Below are positions 38,565 through 46,500 of a stretch of DNA of 64,000 nt, one piece after another. Origin of the DNA: Roseibium album (GTDB lineage Bacteria; Pseudomonadota; Alphaproteobacteria; Rhizobiales; Stappiaceae); assembly GCA_001404055.1 (NCBI GenBank), contig CXTY01000006.1, positions 19 through 64,018 of the forward strand, in the 5' to 3' direction. Under the pieces are notes generated by a model. It was not told the DNA's origin. It was given only the letters and a program-made list of their open reading frames with translations, and did no database searches. The position numbers and the translations under genes were made by a program. Positions within the stretch are counted from its first letter, which is position 1, and every line of letters starts with the position of its first letter.

Positions 38565-39358
38565 GATGGAAGTACCTTTACGGGGCCGCGGTCGAGGCGG
38601 AAGACATGATCTGGGCCGTAAGCCGGAAAGAGCTCACGCACCAATGGGTCATGACCCGGAATGACAAGATCATCTGAACTGGCGAGACGACGAATGGTCT
38701 TGAAACCATCCAGCATGTCGCTGAGATCGACAACAATTGGGAACGGCTTGGCCGTCATGAAATTTTCGTAGTAGTGAGAAGCATCGGAGGCCAGACACAT
38801 CCAGCCAGCTTCCGTGTGCACACGAACAACCTGCAACCCCCTGCTATGGCCACCTGTTCGGTGAACGGTGATGCCTTCCCGGATTTCCCCTTCGCCGTCA
38901 TGGAAAATCACACGACCGGAATAAAGTCGCTGAACAGCTTCACAGATATGGTCTGCGGTGAACGGGGCCTGCAGAGTGCCGTGGCACATGCATGGGCCTG
39001 TGGCGTAGGCCATTTCTGCTGCCTGAAGATGAATGGTCGCGTTCGGAAAATACCGCAAACCGCCTGCGTGGTCGTAGTGCAGATGCGTTACGATGATTGT
39101 GGAGACGCTTTCAGGGGTGATGCCAAGCGGCGCAAGGGCTTCCGCAGGATGCTGCCTGATTGGTCGACCTCTTTTTTCGCCCTCCTCCTGATCGTATCCG
39201 GTATCGACCAGAATGATTTCGTCCCGTTGACGAAGCACCCAGATGAAATAGTCCATGTCATGTGGCTGATCATGATTGTCGTCGAACAGGAAGCTGTCTT
39301 TCCGGGTGCGGGCATTCCGGTCTGCGTATTTCACTGCAAAGACTTCCCAGGGCGTCAC
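38561..39358 (-). CDS. Metallo-beta-lactamase-fold hydrolase (lactonase-like)
   Basis: 265-residue hydrolase with the zinc motif THLHYDHAGG near residue 111, downstream ligands in TGGHSRGLQ and ASDASHYYENF, and PGHDP near the end. It is of the AHL-lactonase-like size and layout. It overlaps both neighbours by four bases (ATGA), so it belongs to the tetronate operon. A role as a lactonase opening a four-carbon sugar lactone (threono- or erythrono-lactone) fits the context, but acyl-homoserine lactone cleavage is also possible. Confidence 0.82.
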   Translation of the reverse strand: MTPWEVFAVKYADRNARTRKDSFLFDDNHDQPHDMDYFIWVLRQRDEIILVDTGYDQEEGEKRGRPIRQHPAEALAPLGITPESVSTIIVTHLHYDHAGGLRYFPNATIHLQAAEMAYATGPCMCHGTLQAPFTADHICEAVQRLYSGRVIFHDGEGEIREGITVHRTGGHSRGLQVVRVHTEAGWMCLASDASHYYENFMTAKPFPIVVDLSDMLDGFKTIRRLASSDDLVIPGHDPLVRELFPAYGPDHVFRLDRGPVKVLPS

Positions 39359-39645
39359 GATGCCACCTCCGCATAGGTCCCGACAGTCTTCGCCGCAATC
39401 ATGTCCGAGACATTGGCGTCGAAGCTCTTGAAATGTGGCGTTTGAAGGTGGGCCTGAAAGGCCGCCGCATCATCGTAAATCTCATAAAGGAAGACGTCGC
39501 CGGGCCGGGCTGGATCGGTGCAGACATCAAACTGACGACATCCTGGCTCATCTTTCAGTGATAGCTTGGCGTTTTCGATCATGAGCGGCAGGAATTCATC
39601 CTGCCGCCCTTCATTGATTTTGAACAGAACTGTAACTGCGTACAT
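39355..39645 (-). CDS. ABM-fold (antibiotic biosynthesis monooxygenase/quinol monooxygenase-like) protein
   Basis: 96-residue small ferredoxin-like barrel protein: YAVTVLFKINEGRQDEFLPLM at the start and EPGCRQFDVCTDPARPGDVF near residues 33-52, then LYEIYDDAAAFQAHLQTPHF, the common layout of YgiN/LsrG-type proteins. Such proteins are monooxygenases or act on keto-sugar phosphates. It overlaps the hydrolase gene by four bases and follows the TRAP genes by 13 bp. Its role in tetronate use is unknown. Confidence 0.82.
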   Translation of the reverse strand: MYAVTVLFKINEGRQDEFLPLMIENAKLSLKDEPGCRQFDVCTDPARPGDVFLYEIYDDAAAFQAHLQTPHFKSFDANVSDMIAAKTVGTYAEVAS

Positions 39646-39658
39646 TTCATCCGCCTCC

Positions 39659-40942
39659 TTAGCGGAACAAGTGGACCATGCCCATCGAAACCCACGGCAG
39701 ATAGGTTACAGCCATAAGTGCAGCAATTGCAGCGATATAGAGTGGAGCCATTTTCCGGGCAATGGAAAGCACGCCGACACCGGAAATTCGTGAAGCGACA
39801 TAGAGCGTTGCACCAACCGGTGGCGTAAACAGGCCTACTGCGACGTTACAGGTCATGATCACACCCAAATGAACCGGATCCACACCGAAAGCCTTTGCGG
39901 TCGGCAGGAACAATGGTGCAGTCAACAGGATCGCCGGAACCGGATCAAGCACGAGACCAAGGATCAATAGAACGATGTTGACCAGCAGCAGGAACATCCA
40001 TGGTCCGGTTGAGAAATCCTGTACGAATCCAACGAGGATCTGAGGCATCTGCTCCAGGGTGATGAGCCAGCCCAGCACAGTTGTTGCACCGATCACGACC
40101 ATTACGACGGAACTGGTCACGAAGGAGTCGATCAGAAGGCGCGGCAAGTCTCTGAACTTGAAGTCGCGATAGACAACAGTGGTGACGAACAGGCCATAGA
40201 CCACAGCCAATGCAGCTGCCTCGGTTGGCGTAACCCATCCGGTGAAGATACCACCCAGAATAAGCACTGGCATGAACAAGGCTGGAGCGGTTCCAATGAA
40301 GGAAGAACTCAGTTCCTTGAACGTTGTCGTCCGTCCCCCCGGATCACATCCGGTCGACTTGCCGACATAGTAACAAACGGCCATGAAAAGCGCGCCAAAC
40401 AGGACGCCAGGGACCATACCGCCCAGGAACAGATCCGCGACAGAGACGTTGCCGACAAAGCCGTAAATCAACATCGGGATAGATGGTGGGATAATGATGC
40501 CAATCGTCCCAGCTGCAGCAACAAGCCCTGCCGCGAAAGCCGTGTTGTAGCCTTCTTTGGACATGTTCTTGATCATCACGGAGCCGATGGCGGCTGAATC
40601 CGCGATAGCCGATCCCGAGATGCCGCCGAAGATCATGGAAGCACCCACGACAACCATGCCCAGACCGCCAGCCATGAAACCGAAGGCTGCGCGGGCAAAG
40701 CCGATGATACGCAGGCCAACACCGCCGCGACTCATCATTTCGCCTGCAACGATGAAAAGCGGAATAGCCAGGAAGTGGTTCGGTTCCACGCCCCCGATAA
40801 AGTTCAGATACAGGGCTTGTAACGGGTACCCCAGATCAAAGACGATTATCGGCAGAACGGCTGTAATGAGGATCGCCCAAACCAGCGGAACACCAAAAAA
40901 AACAGTGGTCAGGAATGTCCCGACAACAAAAAGCAGGATCAT
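39659..40942 (-). CDS. dctM: TRAP transporter large permease subunit (DctM type)
   Basis: 427-residue inner-membrane protein with about a dozen hydrophobic segments. Typical DctM stretches are LAIPLFIVAGEMMSRGGVG, GAAGTIGIIIPPSIPMLIYG-like segments near residue 145 and CNVAVGLFTPPVGATLYVAS near 370. It is the sodium-coupled transport subunit for the substrate bound by DctP. It overlaps the small-subunit gene by four bases and is followed closely by the catabolic genes, so the whole set is one transcript. Confidence 0.93.
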   Translation of the reverse strand: MILLFVVGTFLTTVFFGVPLVWAILITAVLPIIVFDLGYPLQALYLNFIGGVEPNHFLAIPLFIVAGEMMSRGGVGLRIIGFARAAFGFMAGGLGMVVVGASMIFGGISGSAIADSAAIGSVMIKNMSKEGYNTAFAAGLVAAAGTIGIIIPPSIPMLIYGFVGNVSVADLFLGGMVPGVLFGALFMAVCYYVGKSTGCDPGGRTTTFKELSSSFIGTAPALFMPVLILGGIFTGWVTPTEAAALAVVYGLFVTTVVYRDFKFRDLPRLLIDSFVTSSVVMVVIGATTVLGWLITLEQMPQILVGFVQDFSTGPWMFLLLVNIVLLILGLVLDPVPAILLTAPLFLPTAKAFGVDPVHLGVIMTCNVAVGLFTPPVGATLYVASRISGVGVLSIARKMAPLYIAAIAALMAVTYLPWVSMGMVHLFR

Positions 40943-41469
40943 GACAGAGCCTCGCCGCCATCAGAATGGCTTGCATGGGGGACGACCGGGTTCCGGATAT
41001 CAAACACCATGTTGAACAGGTGGAAAATCAGGCTCACAGCCATGCCTACGGGCATGGAGGCATAGAGCAGACCGACGGGCCAATAGAGCACCGTTGTCTT
41101 CTGCGCCCAGGTGTGAACGGAGATGCTGTATCCAGTGTGGATCAGGCTGATCAGCAGAACAGCAATGATCACATCAATAATGATGGAAAGAACCCGCTGA
41201 CCCACCATGGGAAGCAGTCGTTCTACGATTTCGGTCACCCGCATATGTGCGCCGCGGGCGATGGCTGCCGCACATCCGATGAAGGTGCTCCACAGCAGCA
41301 GAAAACTGGTGACTTCCAGTGACCAGGCCAGATCGAAACCTGCAAATCCTCGGAGGAAGGCGTTACAGAACACCAGCGTGACGATCGAAAAGCCGCCTAG
41401 CGCCAGACAAATATCGACCAGATGACTGAGCCAGCGAAGCACAGCCGGATAGTGATCTCGGTAATCCAA
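40939..41469 (-). CDS. dctQ: TRAP transporter small permease subunit (DctQ type)
   Basis: 176-residue inner-membrane protein with four predicted transmembrane helices and the family segment EVTSFLLLWSTFIGCAAAIARGAHMRVTEIVERL near residues 47-80. It pairs with the large subunit. It starts 83 bp after the binding-protein gene, with a hairpin in the gap, and overlaps dctM by four bases. Confidence 0.92.
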   Translation of the reverse strand: MDYRDHYPAVLRWLSHLVDICLALGGFSIVTLVFCNAFLRGFAGFDLAWSLEVTSFLLLWSTFIGCAAAIARGAHMRVTEIVERLLPMVGQRVLSIIIDVIIAVLLISLIHTGYSISVHTWAQKTTVLYWPVGLLYASMPVGMAVSLIFHLFNMVFDIRNPVVPHASHSDGGEALS

Positions 41470-41493
41470 GGGTCTTCTCTTTTTTAAGAAAGG

Positions 41494-41528
41494 GCCGGAA
41501 CCTCAAGGCTGCGGCCCAGGGTTCCGGC
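41494..41528 (-). terminator. Intercistronic stem-loop after dctP
   Basis: 9-bp stem GCCGGAACC / GGTTCCGGC enclosing a further GC-rich segment. The minus strand then runs into an A/T-rich TTTCTTAAAAAAG tract. It is likely a partial terminator or mRNA stabiliser raising DctP levels. Confidence 0.75.
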
Positions 41529-41551
41529 TAGTTTAGCCCAACAATGCTCGA

Positions 41552-42565
41552 TCAGTTTTGGGCTGGGAGCGCCTTACGGATTGCTGCTGTGTCGGCAAGA
41601 ATGTTGTCGACCGCTTCGTCGCCATAGACGTCTTTTGCTTTTGAATAGACCGACTGAACTGCATCACGGAACGGGCCGATTTCAGGCACGCTCACATTGG
41701 CACCTGCTTCGGACATTTCAGTGAGCTGGCTGTCTACAGAGTTTTTGACGAGATCACGGCTGAATGCTGCTGATTCAGCAGCTGCTTTCGAAATGGCGGC
41801 CTTGTCTTCGTCAGAGAAGGACTGCCAGGTCTTTTCAGCAATGGTCAGCGGAAGCGGGCTGTAGACGTGGCGTGTCAGCGTGATGTTCGGCGCAACTTCA
41901 TAGAAGCGCAGAGACTTGATGGTGTCGACCGGGTTTTCCTGACCATTCACGATACCCTGCTGGATGGACAGGTACACGTCTGTGATCGGCATGACGACAG
42001 TCTGGAACCCAATGGCTTCCATGGACCAGCGGATCATGTCGTTCGGGTAAACGCGCATTTTCATGGATTCTGCGTCTGTAGGAGACGTCAGCGGCTCGTT
42101 GGTTGTAAAGCTGCGGAAGCCAGCTTCCCAAGTTGAAAGAACACGGAAGCCTTTTTCCGGAAGCTTGGCGAACTCGCCCTGCAGCCATGCGGAGTTGTCA
42201 TAAAGTTCCCAACCCTGCTCATAGGTGTCAACCAGGAAAGGCATGGCAGTCAGGTTCAGGGAAGGCAAGTGTGTAGCATAGCTACCAGTTGCAGAGACAG
42301 TGAAGTCCACACCACCCAGCTGAAGCAGTTCAATAGCCTTTGGGTCGTTGGCAAGCTGTCCTGATGGGAAGATCTGTACTTCATAGCGGCCATCCGTGTA
42401 TTCGCCGACTTTTTCAGCAAACAGCTCTGCCGCGGCCTGGCGGGACCCGCCCGGGTTGTCCGTATGGCTGAAACGCAATGTTTCAACTGCAGATGCTCCG
42501 CCCATGCCGGCGGCCAAAATTGCCGCACTCAGAAATAGGCGGCTCAAGGATTTCTTATTAAGCAT
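41552..42565 (-). CDS. dctP: TRAP transporter periplasmic binding protein (DctP type)
   Basis: 337-residue periplasmic binding protein. The ATG at 42565 follows GGGAGGAGACTGAAA; the frame is open to 42727, but that extension crosses the operator and promoter. The signal peptide is MLNKKSLSRLFLSAAILAAG and so on to GASA. The mature start VETLRFSHTDNPGGSRQAAAE, VDFTVSATGSYATHLPS and MKMRVYPNDMIRWSMEAIGFQTVVM (the conserved arginine segment) are typical of DctP. A carboxylate such as a tetronate is the likely ligand, given OtnK/OtnC in the same operon. Confidence 0.92.
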   Translation of the reverse strand: MLNKKSLSRLFLSAAILAAGMGGASAVETLRFSHTDNPGGSRQAAAELFAEKVGEYTDGRYEVQIFPSGQLANDPKAIELLQLGGVDFTVSATGSYATHLPSLNLTAMPFLVDTYEQGWELYDNSAWLQGEFAKLPEKGFRVLSTWEAGFRSFTTNEPLTSPTDAESMKMRVYPNDMIRWSMEAIGFQTVVMPITDVYLSIQQGIVNGQENPVDTIKSLRFYEVAPNITLTRHVYSPLPLTIAEKTWQSFSDEDKAAISKAAAESAAFSRDLVKNSVDSQLTEMSEAGANVSVPEIGPFRDAVQSVYSKAKDVYGDEAVDNILADTAAIRKALPAQN

Positions 42566-42617
42566 TTTCAGTCTCCTCCCACGGCGCAGGGTGCGTCCGT
42601 ATCGATTTACACATTGA

Positions 42618-42633
42618 ATTGCGTATACGTAAT
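42618..42633. promoter_or_regulatory. Candidate FCD-GntR operator of the tetronate/TRAP operon
   Basis: Near-perfect 16-bp palindrome ATTGCGTATACGTAAT (one mismatched pair) with a GTATAC core, between the divergent dctP (42565) and oxidoreductase (42726) genes. FCD-type GntR proteins often bind GTATAC-centred palindromes, and one is encoded two genes away. Confidence 0.7.
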
Positions 42634-42725
42634 CCAATCCCTTGTCAACTTCGGTAATGTCGACTATCAAATTTGTGGCAATGTATTTTTTGCTCCTGTT
42701 TTGGGAGTGCGAGAGGATCGAAAGC

Positions 42726-43763
42726 ATGGAAGAAGGCGTAGAAGCCTTACGTGTCGCTTGTCTTGGAGCTGGCTATTTCGCGCAGTTTCACTACGAGGCA
42801 TGGAAGAAAATCCCTCGCGTGCGTCTTGTGGGCGCCTGTGATCAGGACCGTGAAAAAGCAAAGGCCACCGGGCTGACGGCTTTCGGCGATCTTGAATGCA
42901 TGTTGAAAATGGCTCGGCCGAATCTTCTGGATATCATCACCCCGCCAACGACACATTTCGAGGCACTCAAGCTAGCTATCGAAAAAGGTGTCAAAACTGT
43001 CATCTGTCAGAAACCGTTCTGCGAATCGCTCGAGCAGGCAAAAGAAGCCACCGCTATGGCAGAAGCTGCAGGCGTCACGATTGTGATTCACGAGAACTTC
43101 AGGTTCCAGCCTTGGTATCGGACGATTAGACAGGCCCTGGACAATAAGCTGTTGGGGGATCTGCTACAGCTCACTTTCCGGCTCAGGACCGGAGACGGGC
43201 AGGGACCGCGCGCTTACCTGGACCGTCAGCCGTATTTCCAGACAATGCCTAAGCTTTTAATCCACGAGACGGGTGTTCACTGGATAGATACTTTCCGCTA
43301 CCTGCTGGGTGAACCCGAGGCGGTTTATGCGGACCTCCGAAGATTGAATCCGGTGATCAAGGGCGAAGATGCGGGCTATTTCATTTTCGATTATGCCAAC
43401 GGCGTCCGGGCATTGTTTGATGGCAATCGACTTCTGGATCATGCGGCGGAAAATTGCCGGACAACCTTGGGTGAAGCTCTTATCGAAGGGACCCTTGGAA
43501 CACTTAACCTGGCAGGCGATGGCTCAGTAAAGCTACGACGTTTCGGTGAACAAAAAGATGCGGTTCTGCTGGCAGGCCAAGAGTGGGATGGCTTTGGTGG
43601 GGATTGTGTGAAAAACCTGATAGTTCATGTCGTTGACGGCGTTTTGGATGGAAAACCCTTGGAAAACCAGGCGCGGGACTATTTGAAGGTCATAGAGATT
43701 GAACAAGCGATTTATGACTCTGATCGCTTGGGACAGAAAATTCGGGAGTTTTCCAGTGCTTGA
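42726..43763 (+). CDS. Gfo/Idh/MocA-family oxidoreductase
   Basis: 345-residue NAD(P)-dependent dehydrogenase. Start at 42726 (MEEGVEALRVACLG) after a GAGAGGATCGAAAGC leader; the upstream extension to 42642 would overlap the promoter region. The Rossmann motif ACLGAGYFAQFHYEAWKKIP and the catalytic lysine segment ICQKPFCESLEQAKEA near residue 97 are visible. The later HETGVHWIDTFRYLLGEP holds the usual catalytic histidine. It is divergent from the TRAP/tetronate operon and overlaps a GntR gene by eight bases. It may oxidise a sugar or lactone precursor of the imported acid. Confidence 0.85.
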   Translation: MEEGVEALRVACLGAGYFAQFHYEAWKKIPRVRLVGACDQDREKAKATGLTAFGDLECMLKMARPNLLDIITPPTTHFEALKLAIEKGVKTVICQKPFCESLEQAKEATAMAEAAGVTIVIHENFRFQPWYRTIRQALDNKLLGDLLQLTFRLRTGDGQGPRAYLDRQPYFQTMPKLLIHETGVHWIDTFRYLLGEPEAVYADLRRLNPVIKGEDAGYFIFDYANGVRALFDGNRLLDHAAENCRTTLGEALIEGTLGTLNLAGDGSVKLRRFGEQKDAVLLAGQEWDGFGGDCVKNLIVHVVDGVLDGKPLENQARDYLKVIEIEQAIYDSDRLGQKIREFSSA

Positions 43764-44430
43764 CGCGCCAAAACCCAAAACGATTACCACGCAGGCGATG
43801 GAAAAGATTCGCCAGCTCATCTTTGATGGCAAACTGGCTGCAGGCTCCGATCATCTGGAAAGCGAACTTGCCGACCGGCTTGGCATGTCGCGCACACCGG
43901 TACGTGAAGCAACCTTGATACTGGCGCAGCAGGGACTGCTTGAAGTCAGACCGCGAAAGGGCGTCAGGATCTCAACGTTGTCCCTGCGGGATATGGCAGA
44001 AATCTATTCAGTCCTGACAGAGCTTGAAAGTTTGGCGGCGGAAGAAGCTGCAAACGCCGGCTATTCTGATGTGGACCTGAAAACACTCAAGCAGTCTATT
44101 GAAGCAATGGAGGAGGCGCTTGAGCGTGAGGATCGTGAGGCATGGGCGATGGCTGATGACGCGTTCCACGACGAACTGGTCCGCCTTGGCGGAAATTCCA
44201 GAGTTGAATCCATCGTCTCCATGATGGCCAACCAGGTGCGGCGCGCGCGCGCGATGACGCTGTTCATCCGGCCACTACCGGTTAAATCCAACGAGGACCA
44301 CCGTGCTGTATATAGCGCGATCAAGGAGGGCGATTCGGTTAGGGCGCGAGACCGGCACAGAAGCCATCGCCAGCATGCGCGGGAAGTGCTGATCGAACTG
44401 CTGGAAAAACATAAACTGTTCCAGATTTAG
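43756..44430 (+). CDS. GntR-family regulator with FCD domain
   Basis: 224-residue regulator starting at the GTG 43756 after GGGAG; it overlaps the oxidoreductase gene by eight bases. The winged HTH (residues about 10-75) includes LESELADRLGMSRTPVREATLILAQ. The FCD domain has the metal/ligand residues in ELESLAAEEAANAG, ADDAFHDELVRLGGN and the C-terminal DRHRSHRQHAREVL segment. It probably controls the TRAP/tetronate operon and its own operon through the GTATAC palindrome at 42618-42633. Confidence 0.9.
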   Translation: MLDAPKPKTITTQAMEKIRQLIFDGKLAAGSDHLESELADRLGMSRTPVREATLILAQQGLLEVRPRKGVRISTLSLRDMAEIYSVLTELESLAAEEAANAGYSDVDLKTLKQSIEAMEEALEREDREAWAMADDAFHDELVRLGGNSRVESIVSMMANQVRRARAMTLFIRPLPVKSNEDHRAVYSAIKEGDSVRARDRHRSHRQHAREVLIELLEKHKLFQI

Positions 44431-44790
44431 GAACTGCCATTTTAAGTGCCGCCCTAGGGTTTTCGCTTTGGTCGCTGATCCTCTGGCAGTGGGCGTTTAG
44501 GATTTCACGCGATCCTTTAGGGCGAAATCCGCCCACCATGCACGCCTGGCACGCACAACGTCCACGGCTCCATGCAACGCGACGATCATTAGTGGAAATG
44601 TTAAAGTTCACATGCAAAAACGGCGCTTTCTCGAGTACTTCCCGTGAAAGACGTTGGCATTATTAAAACCCCTGAGAAAATAATTTATTCCACAAAGTAA
44701 CGTGGAAATAAAAAAATAAATTTCTTCAAATAAAAATTGCGTGAGCGCATAATTTATCTCGCCTATTCAATTAATTGGAGAGATAAATCC
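44431..44790. other. Intergenic region before the di-heme cytochrome gene
   Basis: 360 bp without a credible gene. It contains the hairpin at 44489-44537. The right third is AT-rich, with an imperfect inverted repeat around CCAC(44690-44693)/GTGG(44702-44705), and probably holds the promoter of the cytochrome gene. Confidence 0.5.
44489..44537. repeat. Long two-part intergenic hairpin
   Basis: Outer stem GTGGGC (44489-44494) with GCCCAC (44532-44537) and inner stem GGATTTC (44500-44506) with GAAATCC (44525-44531), separated on one side by a 5-base bulge. There is no T-run, so it does not look like an intrinsic terminator; it could be a REP-like element or an RNA structure. Confidence 0.5.
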
Positions 44791-46320
44791 ATGTTCCTGC
44801 AAGCAAGTCGCCAGCTGGAAATATCTGCAGTAATCATTTTATTAACGCTCTCGTCGCAGAGCATGGCGGAAATGCCGGAAAGCCTAAGCCAACAACATCT
44901 CAACGCGTTGGTTCAGGAGGACCCGCAACAGGCTTTTATTGAAGCATTTGAGGCGGGTGATGAGCTGACGGAGGCAGCCTTTACATCGGAGCGCGGCGTA
45001 GGGGCCAAGGTGAGCGAAACCGGCAATCGCTTCACCCGCTTTCCCCGCGCAGACCTGAAGGGTTCCGGTGAATGGGCGACGCATATTCCAGCGCGCGAGA
45101 CAGGCCCTGTCGCCCAGGCTTGCATTGCCTGTCACTCGGCACCTTATGCCAACGGTTCTGGTCCCAATCCGCTCAACGGTGTGGTTGATCCGCTTCATAC
45201 CGGTGATCCGAGTATGTACCTGCACCGGAACACACCACACCTGTTTGCGCTGGGCGCTGTTCAATTGATCGCAGAAGAAATGACGGCGGAACTCTTGCAG
45301 ATTCAGGATGATCTGGAAAAAACAGTGTGTTCCTCCAGCCAGACCGCCAGCGTTCCCCTGTCGGCCAAAGGGACCAGTTTTGGCATGCTGACAGCCATGC
45401 CCATGAAAACTGACGGAGCCTGTACCGCTGACTTTGACCGCAGCGGTATCATTGGGGTGGATGAGGACCTTGTCGTGAAAATGTTCGGCTGGAAAGGGTC
45501 ACACGCGACCATACGCGCCTTTACCCGGCATGCGGCTCACAACGAGCTTGGCATGCAGGCAGATGAGATTGTCGGCGAACTGGACGGCGATCATGACGGT
45601 GTCACAGGAGAATTGTCTGTCGGAGATCTGACGGCCCTGACTGTCTATATGGCCGCTCTTGAACGCCCGATTTCCAAAATTGAACTGGCGGAAAATGGGC
45701 TATTGGAGCTGCCAGACGAAGAAAAGAAGTTGATTGAAGACGGGCGCAAATCGTTTGCCAAAGTCGGCTGTGCAAGCTGCCATATTCCTGAACTGACAGT
45801 ACAAAGCCCAGTCTTCAGTGAGCCAAGTTCCCAGATTGGCTTTTTTGAAGAGATTTTTCCCTCCGGGCAGAAAGCTGCGGAGCAGGGATTAAATCAGGTA
45901 ACCGCAATTCGATTTGACCTGACAGATGGCTCGCCCAACAATCATGTTGCGATAACGGCGGACAAGGAAACCAACCTTGGAGCCTTTCCCGGAAACGAGA
46001 ATGGTGAAGCTGTGATCGCCTGGTATTCAGACTTCAAGCGCCATGACATGGGTCCATTGCTGGCTGATGCGGCAGATGTTCACGGGTTTGGTGCCTCCGT
46101 CTGGCCGACACGTTCGCTGGCTGGCGTTGGGTCCACAGGTCCCTGGCTTCACGACGGCAATGCCACGACGCTGGACGAGGCAATTCGGGCGCACGGCGGC
46201 GAGGCCGAAGAGAGCCGTCTTTCCTACGAGGCCCTTGCTGAGCAGGAAAGGGCAGCCGTCGTCGCTTTTCTGGAAAACTTGATCATCATCGATCTGGACC
46301 CGGAAGAGGAGGAGGAGTGA
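44791..46320 (+). CDS. Di-heme oxidoreductase-family (DUF1111) cytochrome
   Basis: 509-residue periplasmic c-type cytochrome of the DHOR/DUF1111 peroxidase-like family. The ATG at 44791 follows TTGGAGAGATAAATCC, and the signal peptide runs to about residue 26 (LLTLSSQSMA). Two CxxCH haem-binding motifs are present: CIACH at residues 111-115 and CASCH at 327-331. FKRHDMGPLLAD and PTRSLAGVGSTGPWLHDGNATTLDEAI are typical of the C-terminal half. Unlike many family members it has no imelysin-like or iron-uptake partner gene adjacent. The C-terminus is very acidic (DPEEEEE). The substrate is unknown. Confidence 0.87.
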   Translation: MFLQASRQLEISAVIILLTLSSQSMAEMPESLSQQHLNALVQEDPQQAFIEAFEAGDELTEAAFTSERGVGAKVSETGNRFTRFPRADLKGSGEWATHIPARETGPVAQACIACHSAPYANGSGPNPLNGVVDPLHTGDPSMYLHRNTPHLFALGAVQLIAEEMTAELLQIQDDLEKTVCSSSQTASVPLSAKGTSFGMLTAMPMKTDGACTADFDRSGIIGVDEDLVVKMFGWKGSHATIRAFTRHAAHNELGMQADEIVGELDGDHDGVTGELSVGDLTALTVYMAALERPISKIELAENGLLELPDEEKKLIEDGRKSFAKVGCASCHIPELTVQSPVFSEPSSQIGFFEEIFPSGQKAAEQGLNQVTAIRFDLTDGSPNNHVAITADKETNLGAFPGNENGEAVIAWYSDFKRHDMGPLLADAADVHGFGASVWPTRSLAGVGSTGPWLHDGNATTLDEAIRAHGGEAEESRLSYEALAEQERAAVVAFLENLIIIDLDPEEEEE

Positions 46321-46378
46321 TCGTCTCGGAACAAAGGCAGCGAGTCCATGGAACTGGTCGATTATCTAACCATTCGCC

Positions 46379-46438
46379 GTCCCGGCCTTGTGCCGGGACC
46401 TGCCCTCAAAGGAAAGTGGTCCCGGTTCAAGACCGGGG
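46379..46438. repeat. REP-like inverted hairpin pair
   Basis: Two related GC-rich hairpins in opposite orientation: GTCCCGGC-cttgt-GCCGGGAC (46379-46399) and CCCGGT-tcaag-ACCGGG (46421-46437). The loops are approximate complements. This matches the form of REP/BIME-type extragenic palindromes of alphaproteobacteria. It lies between the convergent cytochrome and DUF2585 genes. Confidence 0.7.
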
Positions 46439-46500
46439 CGGTAGTGTGAATGGGCTTGATTAGTGCAAGTCAAACGCGGCTTGGAAACCGGTGCTGAACC

